This document shows positions 45,089-57,930 of a DNA stretch of 64,000 bases, piece by piece (within the stretch, counting starts at the first letter, position 1; each line of letters opens with the position of its first letter). Source of the stretch: Siphonodentalium dalli (Eukaryota > Mollusca > Scaphopoda > Gadilida > Siphonodentaliidae); the NCBI GenBank assembly GCA_032622095.1, contig CP136067.1, positions 75,850,705 through 75,914,704 of the forward strand, read 5' to 3'. Position numbers and translations under genes: made by a program. The notes below the pieces were generated by a model. The model searched no databases, was not told the origin of the DNA, and saw only the letters and a list, made by a program, of their open reading frames with translations.

Positions 45089-45450
45089 GGGAGTGACTAA
45101 AATGCAGAATGGGACGATGGGACGGGACGGTATTGGGACGGTGCGGGACGGTATTGGGACGGTATTAGAAAACCGGCTGTTTATCAATAATACAGCGTGT
45201 AGCGGCATCAAAATGGTTACATATAGTCGGTATTAACATGGCGTACAGGGAGCAATAATTTAATAGTCTCATTCGCCAACACAAAGTTCATATTATCGGC
45301 TAAAAACAGACACGTCGGAAATAGGCAATTACGGTGAAACGCAGAACGAAAATGTAAACACCAAATCACCCCATACATTCATATATCGTCCCATACCGCC
45401 CCAATACCGTCCCATACCGTCCCGTCCCATTCTGCGTTTTAGTCACTCCA
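45089..45450. mobile_element. GGGAGTGAC TIR element, short copy
   Basis: Its ends are GGGAGTGACTAAAATGCAG and the near-complement CTGCGTTTTAGTCACTCCA, with the 8-bp duplication GATACCTA (45081-45088 and 45451-45458). Subterminal runs of GGGACGGTATT repeats are present on both sides. The right arm has a longer copy at the same site, so insertion predates the palindrome. This copy equals one half of that fold-back plus the last 65 bp of the other end. Confidence 0.85.
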
Positions 45451-46994
45451 GATACCTATAAGTATTCAACGTATTTTTTATTGGCTTGGTATGCAAACTG
45501 ACATTAAATTGGACATTTTCGACAAATTTGTTGTTAGATCGGACAGTGCATGGAATATTAAAGTCATCAATTGGCCGGCTATATGGACGAAGGAATGGTC
45601 ACTAGATCTTATTGAAATATGCACGATGCCCAGCGACTTTGATAAGTTTACACCGACTGACATGCCCGCAGCAGTTTTTGTCTCAAATTGTTATCAAAAG
45701 TTCAAAACACATATTTCTGGCCGAGAAATAAGCGGAGTAAGTGTGATCATCATTTATCCACGCACTTGACAAATGTGGACCTGGTTTCTATTCGACACAA
45801 GCATGGGACATTGATATAAATCTATAAGTTTAATTTTCGTCTAACAAACCGAGAACTTTAATAGCTTCAAATTTTCGCGTGACGGTAATGACGGGGTACA
45901 GGGATGTCGATTTTTGATATTTTTAACCAGCAAAACAAAAATTACATATATCATTGGAACATGCATCTCCTGAATATACGGGATATGAAGTTCACTCCGT
46001 TTTATCCGGAAATGTATTTGCTAACCGATAAAACAATCTCACTTCTTATCATTTCACTTTTAACAAATCGTGTGGTGGGTGAGGGACATCTCATTTTAGT
46101 GATTATGGGGTATAAAAGAACGTAAAAAAAATTCAATAGAACTATGTTCATCGAGCGTTAGCTCATAACGCAAAACATAGACTGGTCAGCGTGGCTTTCT
46201 GACATTTACGACAATTTTGTCGCATAAAATAAATAAAAATACGATGAGAAACTGGAAATGTTTATGCACATTCCGGACGGGATATATGTCCCTGGCACAT
46301 GTTTAAAATTTAACGCCAAATATGAAAGATAACAAAGTTATAGCCTAATTAGTTTTATAGACCCGTTCTAAATATCCCATATAGTAAATGCATGCCGGCG
46401 ATAAGCAGGGGTGCGTAGAAATACCAAGCAGAACCAAGCTGGAGAAAACTAAGGCGGAAAATGACACTTAAAGCATGTTTTGTGCTGTATAATGGAGAAT
46501 GAAACCATAATAATGCAACATGACGTGATTTTATTTGAGTTTTGATGACATATATAGCGAGCGTAAAACTAAAACAAAAAACAGTGCCGCGATCGCGAAA
46601 ACTTTTCAGCTTGGTATTTCGTCATTTACAGATCGCTGTGTTTGGATACTTTCCGTCCCAGAACGCAACATAAGCTGCATCCTGAGTTCAGTCTCCTACA
46701 CAGGACTTATCCTGCATGCCAGTACCTACATGTGGAATGTGAAGCAATGTCCTATTTATTTATTTTAGAAGCAAATTTGATACCTCCTATATACATATTT
46801 ATTTTAGATTTTTGTAGGTTTACAGCTAATTCTGCATTATTCTGAGAAACAGAAATGTCCATATTCGTTTGAAAATGGTCTAGGTCAAGCCAGAATGAAT
46901 TGTAACTGACAAAACACTTATATAAAAAAATATTTTATTTAAAAAAATACACGTGCATGCAGCGTTAAGATGCATCTCTTGGCACCGAGACTAA
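45451..46994. repeat. Palindrome arm segment, unique sequence
   Basis: Matches 56376-57930 reversed at about 97%. The short frames here (for example 45904-46125) have near-identical partners in the other arm, but they carry no known domain and the similarity is fully explained by duplication. Confidence 0.85.
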
Positions 46995-49900
46995 AGGTAT
47001 ATTCTCATTGCACACGCGCGTGCGATTAATCGCAGCGTTTTTTAAGGTCGAGCGGCTCTATATGTGCGTTCGATTGCATTCCTTCCTCCCAATGTTAAGA
47101 GTGTGGGGGGGGGGGTCTGACGAACACATTCATACGCAGGGCTAGGGTAGGTTGGAGGATGATAAAGTACTTTTGGTTGTGGGTGACCACATATATATAT
47201 GCTGACACGTTAACTTTAATTTTCCTCAGTTAGATTTACTCAGGTATAAGTTGAGTATAACGAGCCATGCCATCAAAAGTTTTGACGACACAATTTATAT
47301 CTATATAGCTAATGGGTGATTATCCCGTAAACGAGCAAACCCATGTCCTGCGTTATTAGTTCATCCTATGAAAAGCAATGGCCACCATACATAAAAGTGA
47401 TGGTAATGATCTTGTAGCTCACGATACAGGCATTTATTAGCGACATTTCGTGTTTAGTATAGACGTGTGACAACATATATGTCATGTGTATATTACAGGT
47501 TACGTACCCGAAACAGCATGTCCCAAATCAAAGGCATTCAACTTCCTTGATTGTTCCCATTCGCCACCGAACGATTTATCTTTAAACCAATTAATATTCT
47601 TGTGCGGAATTTTGCACTGAACGCCATGCAATTCGTATAATTTTTATGAAATTAAATATTTAGTTAGTGGAAAGCATGTGAAGTCTTCCAAAAGCATGTC
47701 CCGTTATATAGAATCATTACCCAAACGCACGATAAAGACGGCTGATATTTTCACCAGAAACATAGCTTGTTCATATCTATGGTTGCATCGTGGAGTAAAT
47801 ATCCTTTAATGTCTAGAAAAAATAAACCCAGGTTATGTTTCCTTGAATAATTTTTCAAAATCAACCTTTGAAACTAGAAATCGCTAGCGTATGTTTATTC
47901 AGCGTCATTACACAAACGCATTTGAATGTTACATGCTGTAGGCGAACGATTAAAAGTGTTTTTCGAAAGCTCACAGCGGTTGTTTGTTCATAAACTAGTT
48001 CATTTTCATAGGTGATGGATATTCAAAATATAAGAGCGCGCTGAAACGAAAATCGTCATTACCCAAACGCGTCATTACCCAAACACTCCTTCTGTTTGGG
48101 TAATGGCGCAATTTTAATTTTGAAATATCCAGAGACGCAAACACGATCTAACAAATAAAACATGTTAAGGGATGATCTGGGTGTAGATAAAAAGAACAAA
48201 TATGACATATGGATTAGTTTTAGTGCGTTTATATAAAATCGGGGAGGAGGCTGAGTGAATGAGTGGTGGGGGGGGGGGGGGGGGTGATCAACGGAATCTA
48301 ACGAATTCTCTAAATGGATTGACGTTTACATCAAACAATCTCAGTGAGAAGCAGATGACAGTTTGAAAGTCAATTATTTCCGTGCTTTTCAACAATCGTT
48401 CTGCCTGCGGGGCGATTTCAGGCTCGTGTGTTATAGCAACGGCGTCAAAATACACATTTTGGACCGTCAGAATATCTCACTGACAATTCTATCTGATTGA
48501 GCGCACCGAGAAACCCCTAAATACCAAATTTCAGTTCAATATCTTGAAACATGTAAGAGAAATCCATCGACAATGTTTTCTACTCTAAATTATCATTGCA
48601 ATTTGGCGAACCCCTTGGGGGAACAGACTTTGATTGACGTATGTTCACGTTGTCTGCATCAGAGTTCCTCGATCGTTTGGAGTCAAATCAAGTGTACGAG
48701 GGACCAGGGCATGCCCGACTTGATAGGAATCGCCTTTTATGCGATCAAAATCTGTTTCCAATTATCATATCTGACCTCTTAGAGAGTTTGAACTCTAAGT
48801 CACGCTCACAAAGCACATCAATTTCCACCACGTATATTCAAATGGCTGTATCTCATAGACGTCTCAACGTGCGGAGCTACGCAATACGTCGTTTGGACGG
48901 ATGCATAATCGGCTACTCAAACAATATATACTCATAACGATAATTCAACTATTAAAGGGCACAAGTCAACAAGTTATGGAGAAAGAGCGTATTTGACAAT
49001 GACGTTGCCCTGATTCAACCCCAAAAATCGTCATTGGCACATGCTGTAATGAACGACCTTGATTGACCTTGACCTGGCCCTATACTTTTGTCAAATGTCA
49101 TTTTCGTGGTCACCAATATCTGTGCTACATACTCACATAGAATTCATCGGCATGTGACAAACTTTTTTTTTCCAGAATTTTCTGGACGAAATTGTTCATT
49201 TAATGGAGAATCACCCTAATTATAATTAGAAATAGAGGGTTCAATTCCATGTAGTTGGGCATAAATATGCATATTTTATTCCAGCTTGAAACGTATATAA
49301 CACTATATAGTACGATCACAACCCAGGAGTTTTATGTATATAATTGTTATTATCACTCAAGATTATCAAAAGTGTACGATTCAAGTGGTTGAATTAGATC
49401 TTTCAAAATTTTACTTTATAGTTAGCTAGGTCTGACAAAAATCGTCTTTCTGAATAAAGCTCATTTAAAACAGTTGTACTCAAACATATGATATCCAGTA
49501 AAAATTATTGGGAGATAGCTAGGGGATGAGACCCCAATTTGTTGGAGGAAAAACAAATAGATTTGCATGTAGGGAGGATGGTAGACCCATGGTTGGGAGG
49601 GATTTTTATGTTCAACCCTGTGTATGAACGTTTTTTTCTCCAGACCCCCCTCCCCCATCATCGAGTGCTCATTTGTATAGCCGCTGGCAACAGTGACAAC
49701 GCGGCACTAGAATTGACGAACCACCATTCAAATAGAATAAGTGATGGGACTCAGAATTCGACCTTAAGAGTCACACACGCATCGTTTCAGGTCTCATTCT
49801 GTCGACAGGACGTTGCTCGCATGAGCGATTGATTTCAATTTGACCGTCATCGACGGCATATCATCAGTGATCGCACGTGCTAAACGGCACATTACTATCA

Positions 49901-50289
49901 ATCTATATATTCACAATCTTGGGTACAGGTTTGCGCGAGACTGACAGGTAATATAATGCGAATGAATTCTACAAAAATCACCACTGATGCTAGCTATACG
50001 TTGGAAACTTCTTTCCAAGCCATTTCCTTTACATACTTCATTTATTATTTTATCACCCATCAGTTATGAGAATGACTGAACCCGGATAGTATATGTGACC
50101 GAGTGAACCGTGCCATTCTCTGTAACGGCTATCTCGATGACGAGGTTGATTGCTTAATATGATTGGTCACGAATAGGACGTGGTTGTTTGAGGAAGGTAA
50201 TTGATCACGAATCGCTCTGCGTTATGTTAACACGCACCTTAAAAAACTCTGCGATTAATCGCACGCGCGTGTGCAATGAGAATAGACCC
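46995..50289. mobile_element. TIR element E, copy 1, with nested insertion
   Basis: The left end AGGTATATTCTCATTGCACA and right end GAGAATAGACCC are inverted. The consensus end is GGGTCTATTCTCATTGC. The flanks are TAA (46992-46994 and 50290-50292), which fits PIF/Harbinger-type TAA duplication. The TIR contains two perfect palindromes, CACGCGCGTG and TGCGATTAATCGCA. Without the nested element (47314-49216) it is about 1.4 kb. Frames inside recur in other copies but show no known domain. Confidence 0.78.
47314..49216. mobile_element. TIR element nested in E copy 1
   Basis: Ends GGGTGATTATCC and GGAGAATCACCC, flanked by TAAT (47310-47313 and 49217-49220). E copy 2 reads through the site as TAGCTAATTATAATTAG, which is the empty site. 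A 3-bp TAA or 4-bp TAAT duplication are both possible. PIF/Harbinger-like is plausible. The interior has CATTACCCAAAC repeats, including a 12-bp hairpin at 48073-48105, and a run of 17 G at 48268-48284. There is no transposase. Confidence 0.8.
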
Positions 50290-50292
50290 TAA

Positions 50293-50341
50293 TGGTCTAT
50301 TCTCATTGCACACACGCGTGCGATTAATCGCAGCGTTTTTA
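50293..50341. repeat. Solo TIR of element E
   Basis: TGGTCTATTCTCATTGCACA followed by the CGATTAATCG palindrome and GTTTTTA: a lone terminal repeat wedged between copies 1 and 2. Confidence 0.85.
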
Positions 50342-51703
50342 GGGTCTATTCTCATTGCACACGCGCATGCGATTAATCGCAGCGTTTTTTAAGGTCGAGC
50401 GGCTCTATATGTGTGCTCGATGGCATTCCTTCCTCCCACTGCTAAGAGTTCCCCCAATAGGGGTGGGGGTCTGACGAACACATTCATACACAGGTCTAGG
50501 GTATGGAGGATGATAAAGTACTCTCGGTTGGGGGTGACCACATACAGGCCTATATATGCTGACACATTAACTTTAATTTTCCTCAGTTAGATTTACTCAG
50601 GTATAAGTTGAGTATAACGAGCCATGCCATCAAAATGACATAAGTTTTGAGGACACAATTATATCTAGCTAATTATAATTAGAAATAGAGGGTTCAATTC
50701 CATGTAGTTGGGCATAAATATGCATATTTTATTCCAGCTTGAAACATATATAACACTATATAGTACGATCACAACCCAGATTACAGGAGTTTTATGTATA
50801 TAATTGTTATTATCACTCAAGATTATCAAAAGTGTACGATTCAAGTGGTTGAATTAGATCTGTCAACGTTTTACCTTATAGTTAGCTAGGTCTGACAAAA
50901 ATCTTCTTTCTGAATAAAGCTCATTTAAAACATTTGTACTCAAACATATGATATCCAGTAAAAATTATGGGGAAAGAGGGGATGAGACCCCAATTTGTTG
51001 GGAGAAAAACAAATAGATTTGCATGTAGGGAGGATGGTAGATCCATGGTTGGGAGGGATTTTTATGTTCAACCCTGTGTATGAACGTTTTTTTTTCAGAT
51101 CCCCCTTCCCCATCATCGAGTGCTCATTTATATATAGCCGCTGGCAACAGCGACAACGCGGTACTATAATTGACGAACCACCATTCAAATATAATAAGTG
51201 ATGGGACTCAGAATTCGACCTTAAGAGTCACACACGCATCGTTTCAGGTCGAATTCTGTCGCCAGGACGCTGTTCGCATGCATGAGCGATTGATTTCTAT
51301 TTGATCGCCATTGGCGGCTTATCATCAGTGATCGCACATGCTAAACGGCACATTACTATCAATCTATATATGCACAATCTTAGGTACAGTGTTGCGCGAG
51401 ACTGACAGGTAATATAATTCGACTGCATTCTACAAATATCACCACTGATGCTAGCTATACGTTGGAAACTTCTTTCCAAGCCATTTCCTTTCCGTACTTC
51501 ATTTATTATTTTATCGCCCATCAGTTATGAGAATGACTGTACCCGGATAGTATATGTGACCGAGTGAACCATGCCATTCTTTGTAACGGCTATCTCGATG
51601 ACGAGGTTGATTGCATAAGATGATTGGTCACGAATAGTACGTGGTTGTTTGAGGAACGTAATTGATCACGAATCGCCCTGTGTTATGTTAACACGCACCT
51701 TAA
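50342..51703. mobile_element. TIR element E, copy 2 (right TIR missing)
   Basis: It starts GGGTCTATTCTCATTGC and is collinear with copy 1 throughout. It stops at ACACGCACCTTAA, where the terminal repeat should begin. Copy 3 starts there directly. It supplies the empty site for the element at 47314. Confidence 0.85.
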
Positions 51704-51856
51704 GGGTCTATTCTCATTGCACACGCGCGTGCGATTAATCGCAGCGTTTTTTTTAAGGTCGAGCGGCTCTATATGTGTGTTCGATGGCATTCCTTCCTCC
51801 CACTGCTAAGAGTTCCCCCAATAGGGGTGGGGGTCTGACGAACACATCCATACACA
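51704..51856. mobile_element. TIR element E, copy 3 (first 153 bp)
   Basis: It starts GGGTCTATTCTCATTGC and breaks off at ACACATCCATACACA, where LINE sequence begins. Confidence 0.85.
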
Positions 51857-52234
51857 ATTCAATTAAGTTTATTCAGATCGTCAAAAAAGACATTACAGAA
51901 GAGTTGTATACATAAATACAATGTATATATATACAGCAATGCCCAAAGAAACCGACCACACAACCACAGCAGAACCATGGGCAGCCCCACAGGACCCAGT
52001 CGGAAATACTGCCCGCCACCATCCATCGGAAAGCTCTCGGCGATAGCTTTCCGATGAATGGCAACAAGCCACACCCGACCAAATCCCGAAAAACAACCCA
52101 CCATCCCGCCCCGGTCAGGTGGTCAATCACTTTGGTAATCACTGTATGGTCATTACAGGTATACATGTAGAAATGGGGTGGACGATATTCTTTACCTACA
52201 CTGTTTAAGTTCGACAGGCTGCTGGTAGTAAGCC

Positions 52235-53232
52235 TCAGGGGGACCTAAATATCTCAAGGACCTTCCTAATAAATACTGACAAGTTTTTAACTGTCTTATG
52301 ATTTCGGGAGTTAAATAGAGCGGCTAATTTATAAGTGTTTGGTCTCTGATAGAAGTAGGGTTTTAGATATTTTATTCTTAATTCGCTAAGTTCCCTACAC
52401 GTCAGTACCATGTGATATTCATCGCCGATTTCGAGATTACATAGAGTGCAGATTCTGTCGGAATAATCGGTATTCGTCCATGCAAGCACCGAGTTCTATA
52501 GGGAGTTTGTGGTTTCTAGTGCGGAAAGCTAAAATGTTTTGAACTGCTCTATTGTCATCAAGGGATAGATAATTCTCTCGTTCAAAATTTGACTTTATAA
52601 TCCGATAAAATGCGAATTTGCTTGATTTCGATATTGTTGCCCACCATTCTTGGATGTATATGTCACGTAGCTTACCGGAAGTTGTGCGATTGAAGCTTTT
52701 CAAGCTTGGTACGTGTTGGTTGGTCCAGACACTACTTATACCTAGGCAGTTGATGGTATCCCGTATACCAATAATCAGTGAATTATTAAAAACATTATCA
52801 CAATATAAATAGTACATAGCATAATACAAAATAAGAGGCAATCTATTGGTTGGCATGCAGATAAGCTTAGCCCAATACGAGAGGGAACGGGATTTGATTC
52901 TCACCGTTATGGGGCATATTCCTAGTTCCCCATAAACAAAAGCATTGGGTGTTGATTTTTTCATTTTAAGGGAGAATTTCAAAAACCACAATTCAAGTTT
53001 TTCAAAGCATGTTAGGTTTTCAAAACCCCATGTATGTCATAATTGGTATGATCGATTTTTCATAGATCTCCAAGATGCTTTGTACAGAGAGTTTATGACA
53101 ACGGGCTTTGTTGAGTAATGCGTACATCGCCGTTTTTGCGGAATGGCATCTCAGATTCCTTTCCATAGCAAAAGACCCTCGTTTGTGAAACGTAGTTCCG
53201 AGATACTTAAAGTGATCTACCTGTTCAATATG
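52235..53232 (-). pseudogene. LINE A reverse transcriptase, thumb and C-terminal region
   Basis: From 53232 leftward the frame reads IEQVDHFKYLGTTFHKRGSF and NKARCHKLSVQSI, then, after a stop and frame change, STPNAFVYGELGICPITVRI and LSYWAKLI. The last frame has the zinc-like tail RICTLCNLEIGDEYHMVLTC, then ELRIKYLKPYF. These are the regions after the catalytic core in LINE ORF2 proteins. At least two frame changes (near 53000 and 52460) make it a pseudogene. Its tail resembles the relic at 28000-28437. Confidence 0.82.
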
Positions 53233-54502
53233 TTCTATTTTTGACTTACATTAACGACCTCGCAACAACGATCCAATCACTCACTCGAATGTACGCGGGT
53301 GATACTTGCTTCTTTACTGCCCAAACATCACCCGATGATTGTGCTCGCGAACTCTATGATGACCTTGAAAGAGTGAATCGGTGGTCAAAACAATGGATGG
53401 TAACCTTTAATGCAGAAAAAAACAAAGTCTATGGTATTTTCACTGACCCCATCTGACGATTCCCTCGATTTAGATCTCGACAACGATGCGATTCAACAAG
53501 TAACTCTTCACACCCATCTTGGCGTTTCTATCCAATCAAATCTACATTGGGACACCCAAATAAATACTATATGCAAAAGAGTTGCCAGTAGATTGTCACA
53601 ACTCAGGAAGATTAAATTCCAAGTAAACCGACAGACGATCGAGATAATGTTCAAAACATATATACTCCCAATAATGGAATATGGTGACATAATTTGGGAT
53701 AACGCCCCTGACTGCCTACTCCAAAAGCTCGACCGTCTATATATCGACGGTGGTAGAATAATAACTGGCCTGACCCGATCTGCCTCAGAAGCGAGAGTAC
53801 TGGGTGAACTTGGATGGCCTCCCCTCAACGAAAGACGTACATTACATAAAACGCGCATGTGGCATAAAATATTGGACAATAAGGCCCCTCCCTACATAAC
53901 GAAACTTTTGCCTCTTACCGTTGGGGAATCATGTAGATACCCAATTAGAAATCCGTTACGATACGTCAACTATTCCACGAACACAACTCACTTTAAATCA
54001 AGTTTCCTCCCAACTATGATTGCTGAATGGAATGTATCGTGCAAAATAACAACTGATGCAAAAAAAACTCACAGACCCCACATCAGAACCACCAACTAAG
54101 GACGAAATACTTGCTAATATGTATAATAATTTACGCATAGAAGAGACATCAATAAGACCCCCTTCTTACTACAATGTCGGGAGGAGAACATCAAATATTT
54201 TGCAATGTAGGCTCCGAAACAACTGCAGTGATCTCAACTTCGATAAATTTAAAAATTACATATCCTCAAGCCCGTGTTGCTCCTGCGGTAACCAATGTGA
54301 AGACGCAAGCCATTTTTTCTTCGAATGTCCTTTCTACACAGAAGCAAGGAACCGTATGTGGACACGACTAGATGAGCATAAAGTGGTCATCACCAGTATT
54401 AAAGATATTCTCTTTGGCATACCCGAAACTAGTGACACCTTGAACAGGCGATTATTCGAGACAGTACAATCATTCATCATTTCCACAGACCGATTTCAGT
54501 AA
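53233..54502 (+). pseudogene. LINE F reverse transcriptase C-terminal half, two A-run frameshifts
   Basis: It begins inside the RT domain (YINDLATTIQSL, then YAGD where YADD is expected, so a catalytic Asp is replaced by Gly). Next come NRWSKQWMVTFNAEK, HLGVSIQSNLHWDTQI and PIMEYGDIIWDNAP. The C-terminal part has CCSCGNQCEDASHFFFECPF, a C-x2-C...H-x4-C tail. Frames change within an A7 run near 53420 and an A8 run near 54062. Each change could be one inserted or lost A, by decay or sequencing error. It lies antisense within LINE A and ends at a stop at 54500-54502. Confidence 0.85.
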
Positions 54503-54634
54503 TCATTATTCCATTGACTCCGCCCACTGCCACTGCCACAGCCACAACTACAACCTACATGTGTTTGATTGGGAGCCGGTTCCCCTGTGTATACATAGCC
54601 GATCACATGGGACACCGTCTCTCACACAAATATA
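54503..54634 (+). repeat. LINE F 3' region with CCACTG/CCACAG repeat
   Basis: A short (CCACTG)n-like stretch (54522-54555) and non-coding sequence follow the stop. The exact 3' end and any duplication are not visible. Confidence 0.5.
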
Positions 54635-55004
54635 ACATTTAAGATTTTTCCATCGATGCCATATGTAATAAGTTTCCTCCAAAGTCCGGCTCTCCACACT
54701 GAATCAAAAGCCTTCGAGAAGTCTATGAAGGCACAATATAAGTTTTGTTTGTTTGCTTTCATGAGATGTATGAGTGCATAAAGTGAGAAGATATGGTCGA
54801 TTGTAGAGTAACCTTTCCTGAACCCAGCCTGTGCTTCTGACTGCAGGCAATTGGTATCCAGAAAACATTTTAATCTATTGTTAATTACGCTGGTGAAAAG
54901 CTTAGAGAAACAACTCAATAATGTTATTTTTCGGTAATTGTTTGGGTCCATGCTATCTCCCTTCCGTTTAAATATAGGTCTGATAACACCAACTGTCCAT
55001 TCGC
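54635..55004 (-). pseudogene. LINE A reverse transcriptase, N-terminal palm region
   Basis: The frame reads EWTVGVIRPIFKRKGDS, then DPNNYRKITLLSCFSKLF and LQSEAQAGFRKGYSTIDHIF. It continues into AFIDFSKAFDSVW, which carries the first catalytic Asp of the reverse transcriptase. It is open to the break at about 54635. It is the upstream partner of 52235-53232. Confidence 0.88.
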
Positions 55005-55006
55005 GC

Positions 55007-56375
55007 GCAGCGTTTTTTAAGGTGCGTGTTAACATAACACAGAGCGATTCGTGATCAATTACCTTCCCCAAACAACCACGTCCTATTCGTGACCAATCAT
55101 CTTATGCAATCAACCTCGTCATCGAGATCGCCGTTACAGAGAATGGCATGGTTCACTCGGTCACATATACTATCCGGGTACAGTCATTCTCATAACTGAT
55201 GGGCGATAAAATAATAAATGAAGTATGTAAAGGAAATGGCTTGGAAAGAAGTTTCCAACGTATCGCTAGCATCAGTGGTGATTTTTGTAGAATTCAGTCG
55301 AATTATATTACCTGTCAGTCTCGCGCAACACTGTACCCAAGATTGTGAATATATAGATTGATAGTAATGTGCCGTTTAGCATGTGCGATCACTGATGATA
55401 AGCCGCCAATGGCGATCAAATTGAAATCAATCGCTCATGCATGCGAACAGCGTCCTGGCGACATAATTCGACCTGAAACGTTGCGTGTGTGACTCTTAAG
55501 GTCGAATTCTGAGTCCCATCACTTATTCTATTTGAATGGTGGTTCGTCAATTATAGTACCGCGTTGTCGCTGTTGCCAGCGGCTATATATAAATGAGCAC
55601 TCGATGATGGGGGAGGGGGTCTGAAAAAAAAACGTTCATACACAGGGTTGAACATAAAAATCCCTCCCAACCATGGGTCTACCATCCTCCCTACATGCAA
55701 ATATATTTGTTTTCTCCCAACAAATTGGGGTCTCATCCCCTCTTTCCCCATAATTTTTACTGGATATCATATGTTTGAGTACAAATGTTTTAAATGAGCT
55801 TTATTCAGAAAGACGATTTTTGTCAGACCTAGCTATAAGGTAAAATGTTGAAAGATCTAATTCAACCACTTGAATCGTACACTTTTGATAATCTTGAGTG
55901 ATAATAACAAATATATTCATAAAACTCCTGTAATCTGGGTTGTGATCGTACTATATAGTGTTATATACGTTTCAAGCTGGAATAAAATATGCATATTTAT
56001 GCCCAACTACATGGAAATGAACCCTCTATTTCTAATTATAATTAGCTAGATATAATTGTGTCCTCAAAACTTATGTCATTTTGATGGCATGGCTCGTTAT
56101 ACTCAACTTATACCTGAGTAAATCTAACTGAGGAAAATTAAAGTTAATGTGTCAGCATATATAGGCCTGTATGTGGTCACCCCCAACCGAAAGTACTTTA
56201 TCATCCTCCAACCTACCCTAGACCTGTGTATGAATGTGTTCGTCAGACCCCCACCCCTATTGGGGGAACTCTTAGCAGTGGGAGGAAGGAATGCCATCGA
56301 ACACACATATAGAGCCGCTCGACCTTAAAAAACGCTGCGATTAATCGCACGCGCGTGTGCAATGAGAATAGACCC
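55007..56375. mobile_element. TIR element E, copy 4 (right arm, inverted)
   Basis: This is the reverse complement of copies 1 and 2. It ends GAGAATAGACCC at 56375 with TTA beyond. The left TIR is cut at the LINE junction. It carries no nested insertion, so it is a second empty reference for the element at 47314. Confidence 0.85.
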
Positions 56376-57930
56376 TTAGTCTCGGCGCCAAGAGATGTCT
56401 TAACGCTGCATGCACGTGTATTTTTTAAAATAAAATATTTTTTTATAGAAGTGTTTTGTCAGTTACAATTCATTCTGGCTTGACCTAGACCATTTTCAAA
56501 CCAATATGGACATTTCTGTTTCTCAGAATAATGCAGAATTAGCTGTAAACCTACAAAAATCTCAAATAAATATGTATATAGGAGGTATCAGATTTGCTTC
56601 TAAAATAAATATATACGACATTGCTTCACATTCCACATGTAGGTGCTGGCATGCAGGGTAAGTCATGTGTAGGAGACTGAACTCAGGATGGAGCTTTTGT
56701 TGCGTTCTGGGACGGAAAGTATCCAAACACAGCGATCTGTAAATGACGAAATACCAAGCTGAAAAGTTTTCGCGATCGCCGCACTGTTTTTTTTTTTTAG
56801 TTTTACGCTCGCTATATATGTCATCAAAACTCAAATAAAATCACGTCATGTTGCATTATTATGGTTTAATTCTCCATTATACAGCACAAAACATGCTTTA
56901 AGTGTCATTTTCCGCCTTAGTTTTCTCCAGCTTGGTTCTGCTTGGTATTTCTGCGCACCCCTGCATGCTTATCGCCGGCATGCATTTACTATATGGGATA
57001 TTTAGAACGGGTCTATAAAACTAATTAGGCTATAACTTTGTTATCTTTCATATTTTGCGTTAAATTTCAAACATGTGCCAGGGACATATATCCCGTCCGG
57101 AATGTGCATAAACATTTCCAGTTTCTCATCGTATTTTTATTTATTTTATGCGACAAAATTGTCGTAAATGTCAGAAAACCACGCTGACCAGTCTATGTTT
57201 TGAGTTATGAGCTAACGCTCGATGAACATAGTTCTATTGAATTTGTTTACGTTCTTTTATACCCCATAATCACTAAAATGAGATGTCTCTCACTCACCAC
57301 ACGATTTGTTAAAAGTGAAATGAAAAGAAGTGAGATTGTTTTATCGGTTAGCAAATACATTTCCGGATAAAACGGAGTGAACTTCATATCCCGTATATTC
57401 AGGAGATGCATGTTCCAATGATATATGTAATTTTTGTTTTGCTGGTAAAAAATATCAAATTCGACATCCCTGTACCCCGTCATTACCGTCACGCGAAAAT
57501 TTGAAGCTATTAAAGTTCTCGGTTTGTTAGACGAAAATTAAACTTATAGATTTATATCAATGTCCCATGCTTGTGTCGAATAGAAACCAGGTCCACATTT
57601 GCCAAGTGCGTGGATAAATGATGATCACACTTACTCCGCTTATTTCTCGGCCAGAAATATGTGTTTTGAACTTTTGATAACAATTTATTTGAGACAAAAA
57701 CTGCTGCGGGCATGTCAGTCGGTGTAAACTTATCAAAGTCGCTGGGCATCGTGCATATTTTAATAAGATCTATAGTGATCATTCCTTCGTCCATATAGCC
57801 GGCCAATTGATGACTTTAATATTCCACTGTCCGATCTAACAACACATTTGACGAAAATGTCCAATTTAATGTCAGTTTGCATACCAAGCCAATAAAAAAG
57901 AACAAAATACGTTGAATACTTATAGGTATC

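Larger units (their letters stand above)
39739..50289. repeat. Left arm of 24-kb interrupted palindrome
   Basis: From CCCCCATACCCTACGTTGAG at 39739 the sequence matches, in reverse complement, 63531 leftward to about 55006. Collinear blocks: 39739-40277, 41618-42392, 44818-45088, 45451-46994 and the TIR-element copy after that. A 250-bp comparison (about 45961-46210) shows about seven differences. Gaps in the match are insertions listed separately, plus an indel of about 100 bp near 40030-40125 and one of about 70 bp near 41795-41865. No conserved gene is recognised in the arm. Confidence 0.9.
51857..55004 (-). mobile_element. LINE A, minus strand, interrupted
   Basis: The minus-strand order is: RT N-terminal part (55004-about 54635), an opposite-strand LINE (about 53233-54634), then RT thumb and C-terminal parts (53232-52235) and a 3' end with AATAAACTTAATTGAAT at 51857. 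About 130 residues around the catalytic YADD box are missing at the interruption. The 5' end is truncated and joins element E at about 55005. Confidence 0.78.

Noticed and set aside
45904-46125. Conserved small protein (partner at 57247-57492)
   Set aside because: The only conserved copies are the two palindrome arms. Duplication explains the similarity, and neighbouring frames shift between arms.
49539-49832. Conserved frame HVGRMVDPWLGGIF in element E copies
   Set aside because: Shared by copies of one non-coding element. The frame extends differently in each copy and has no known domain.
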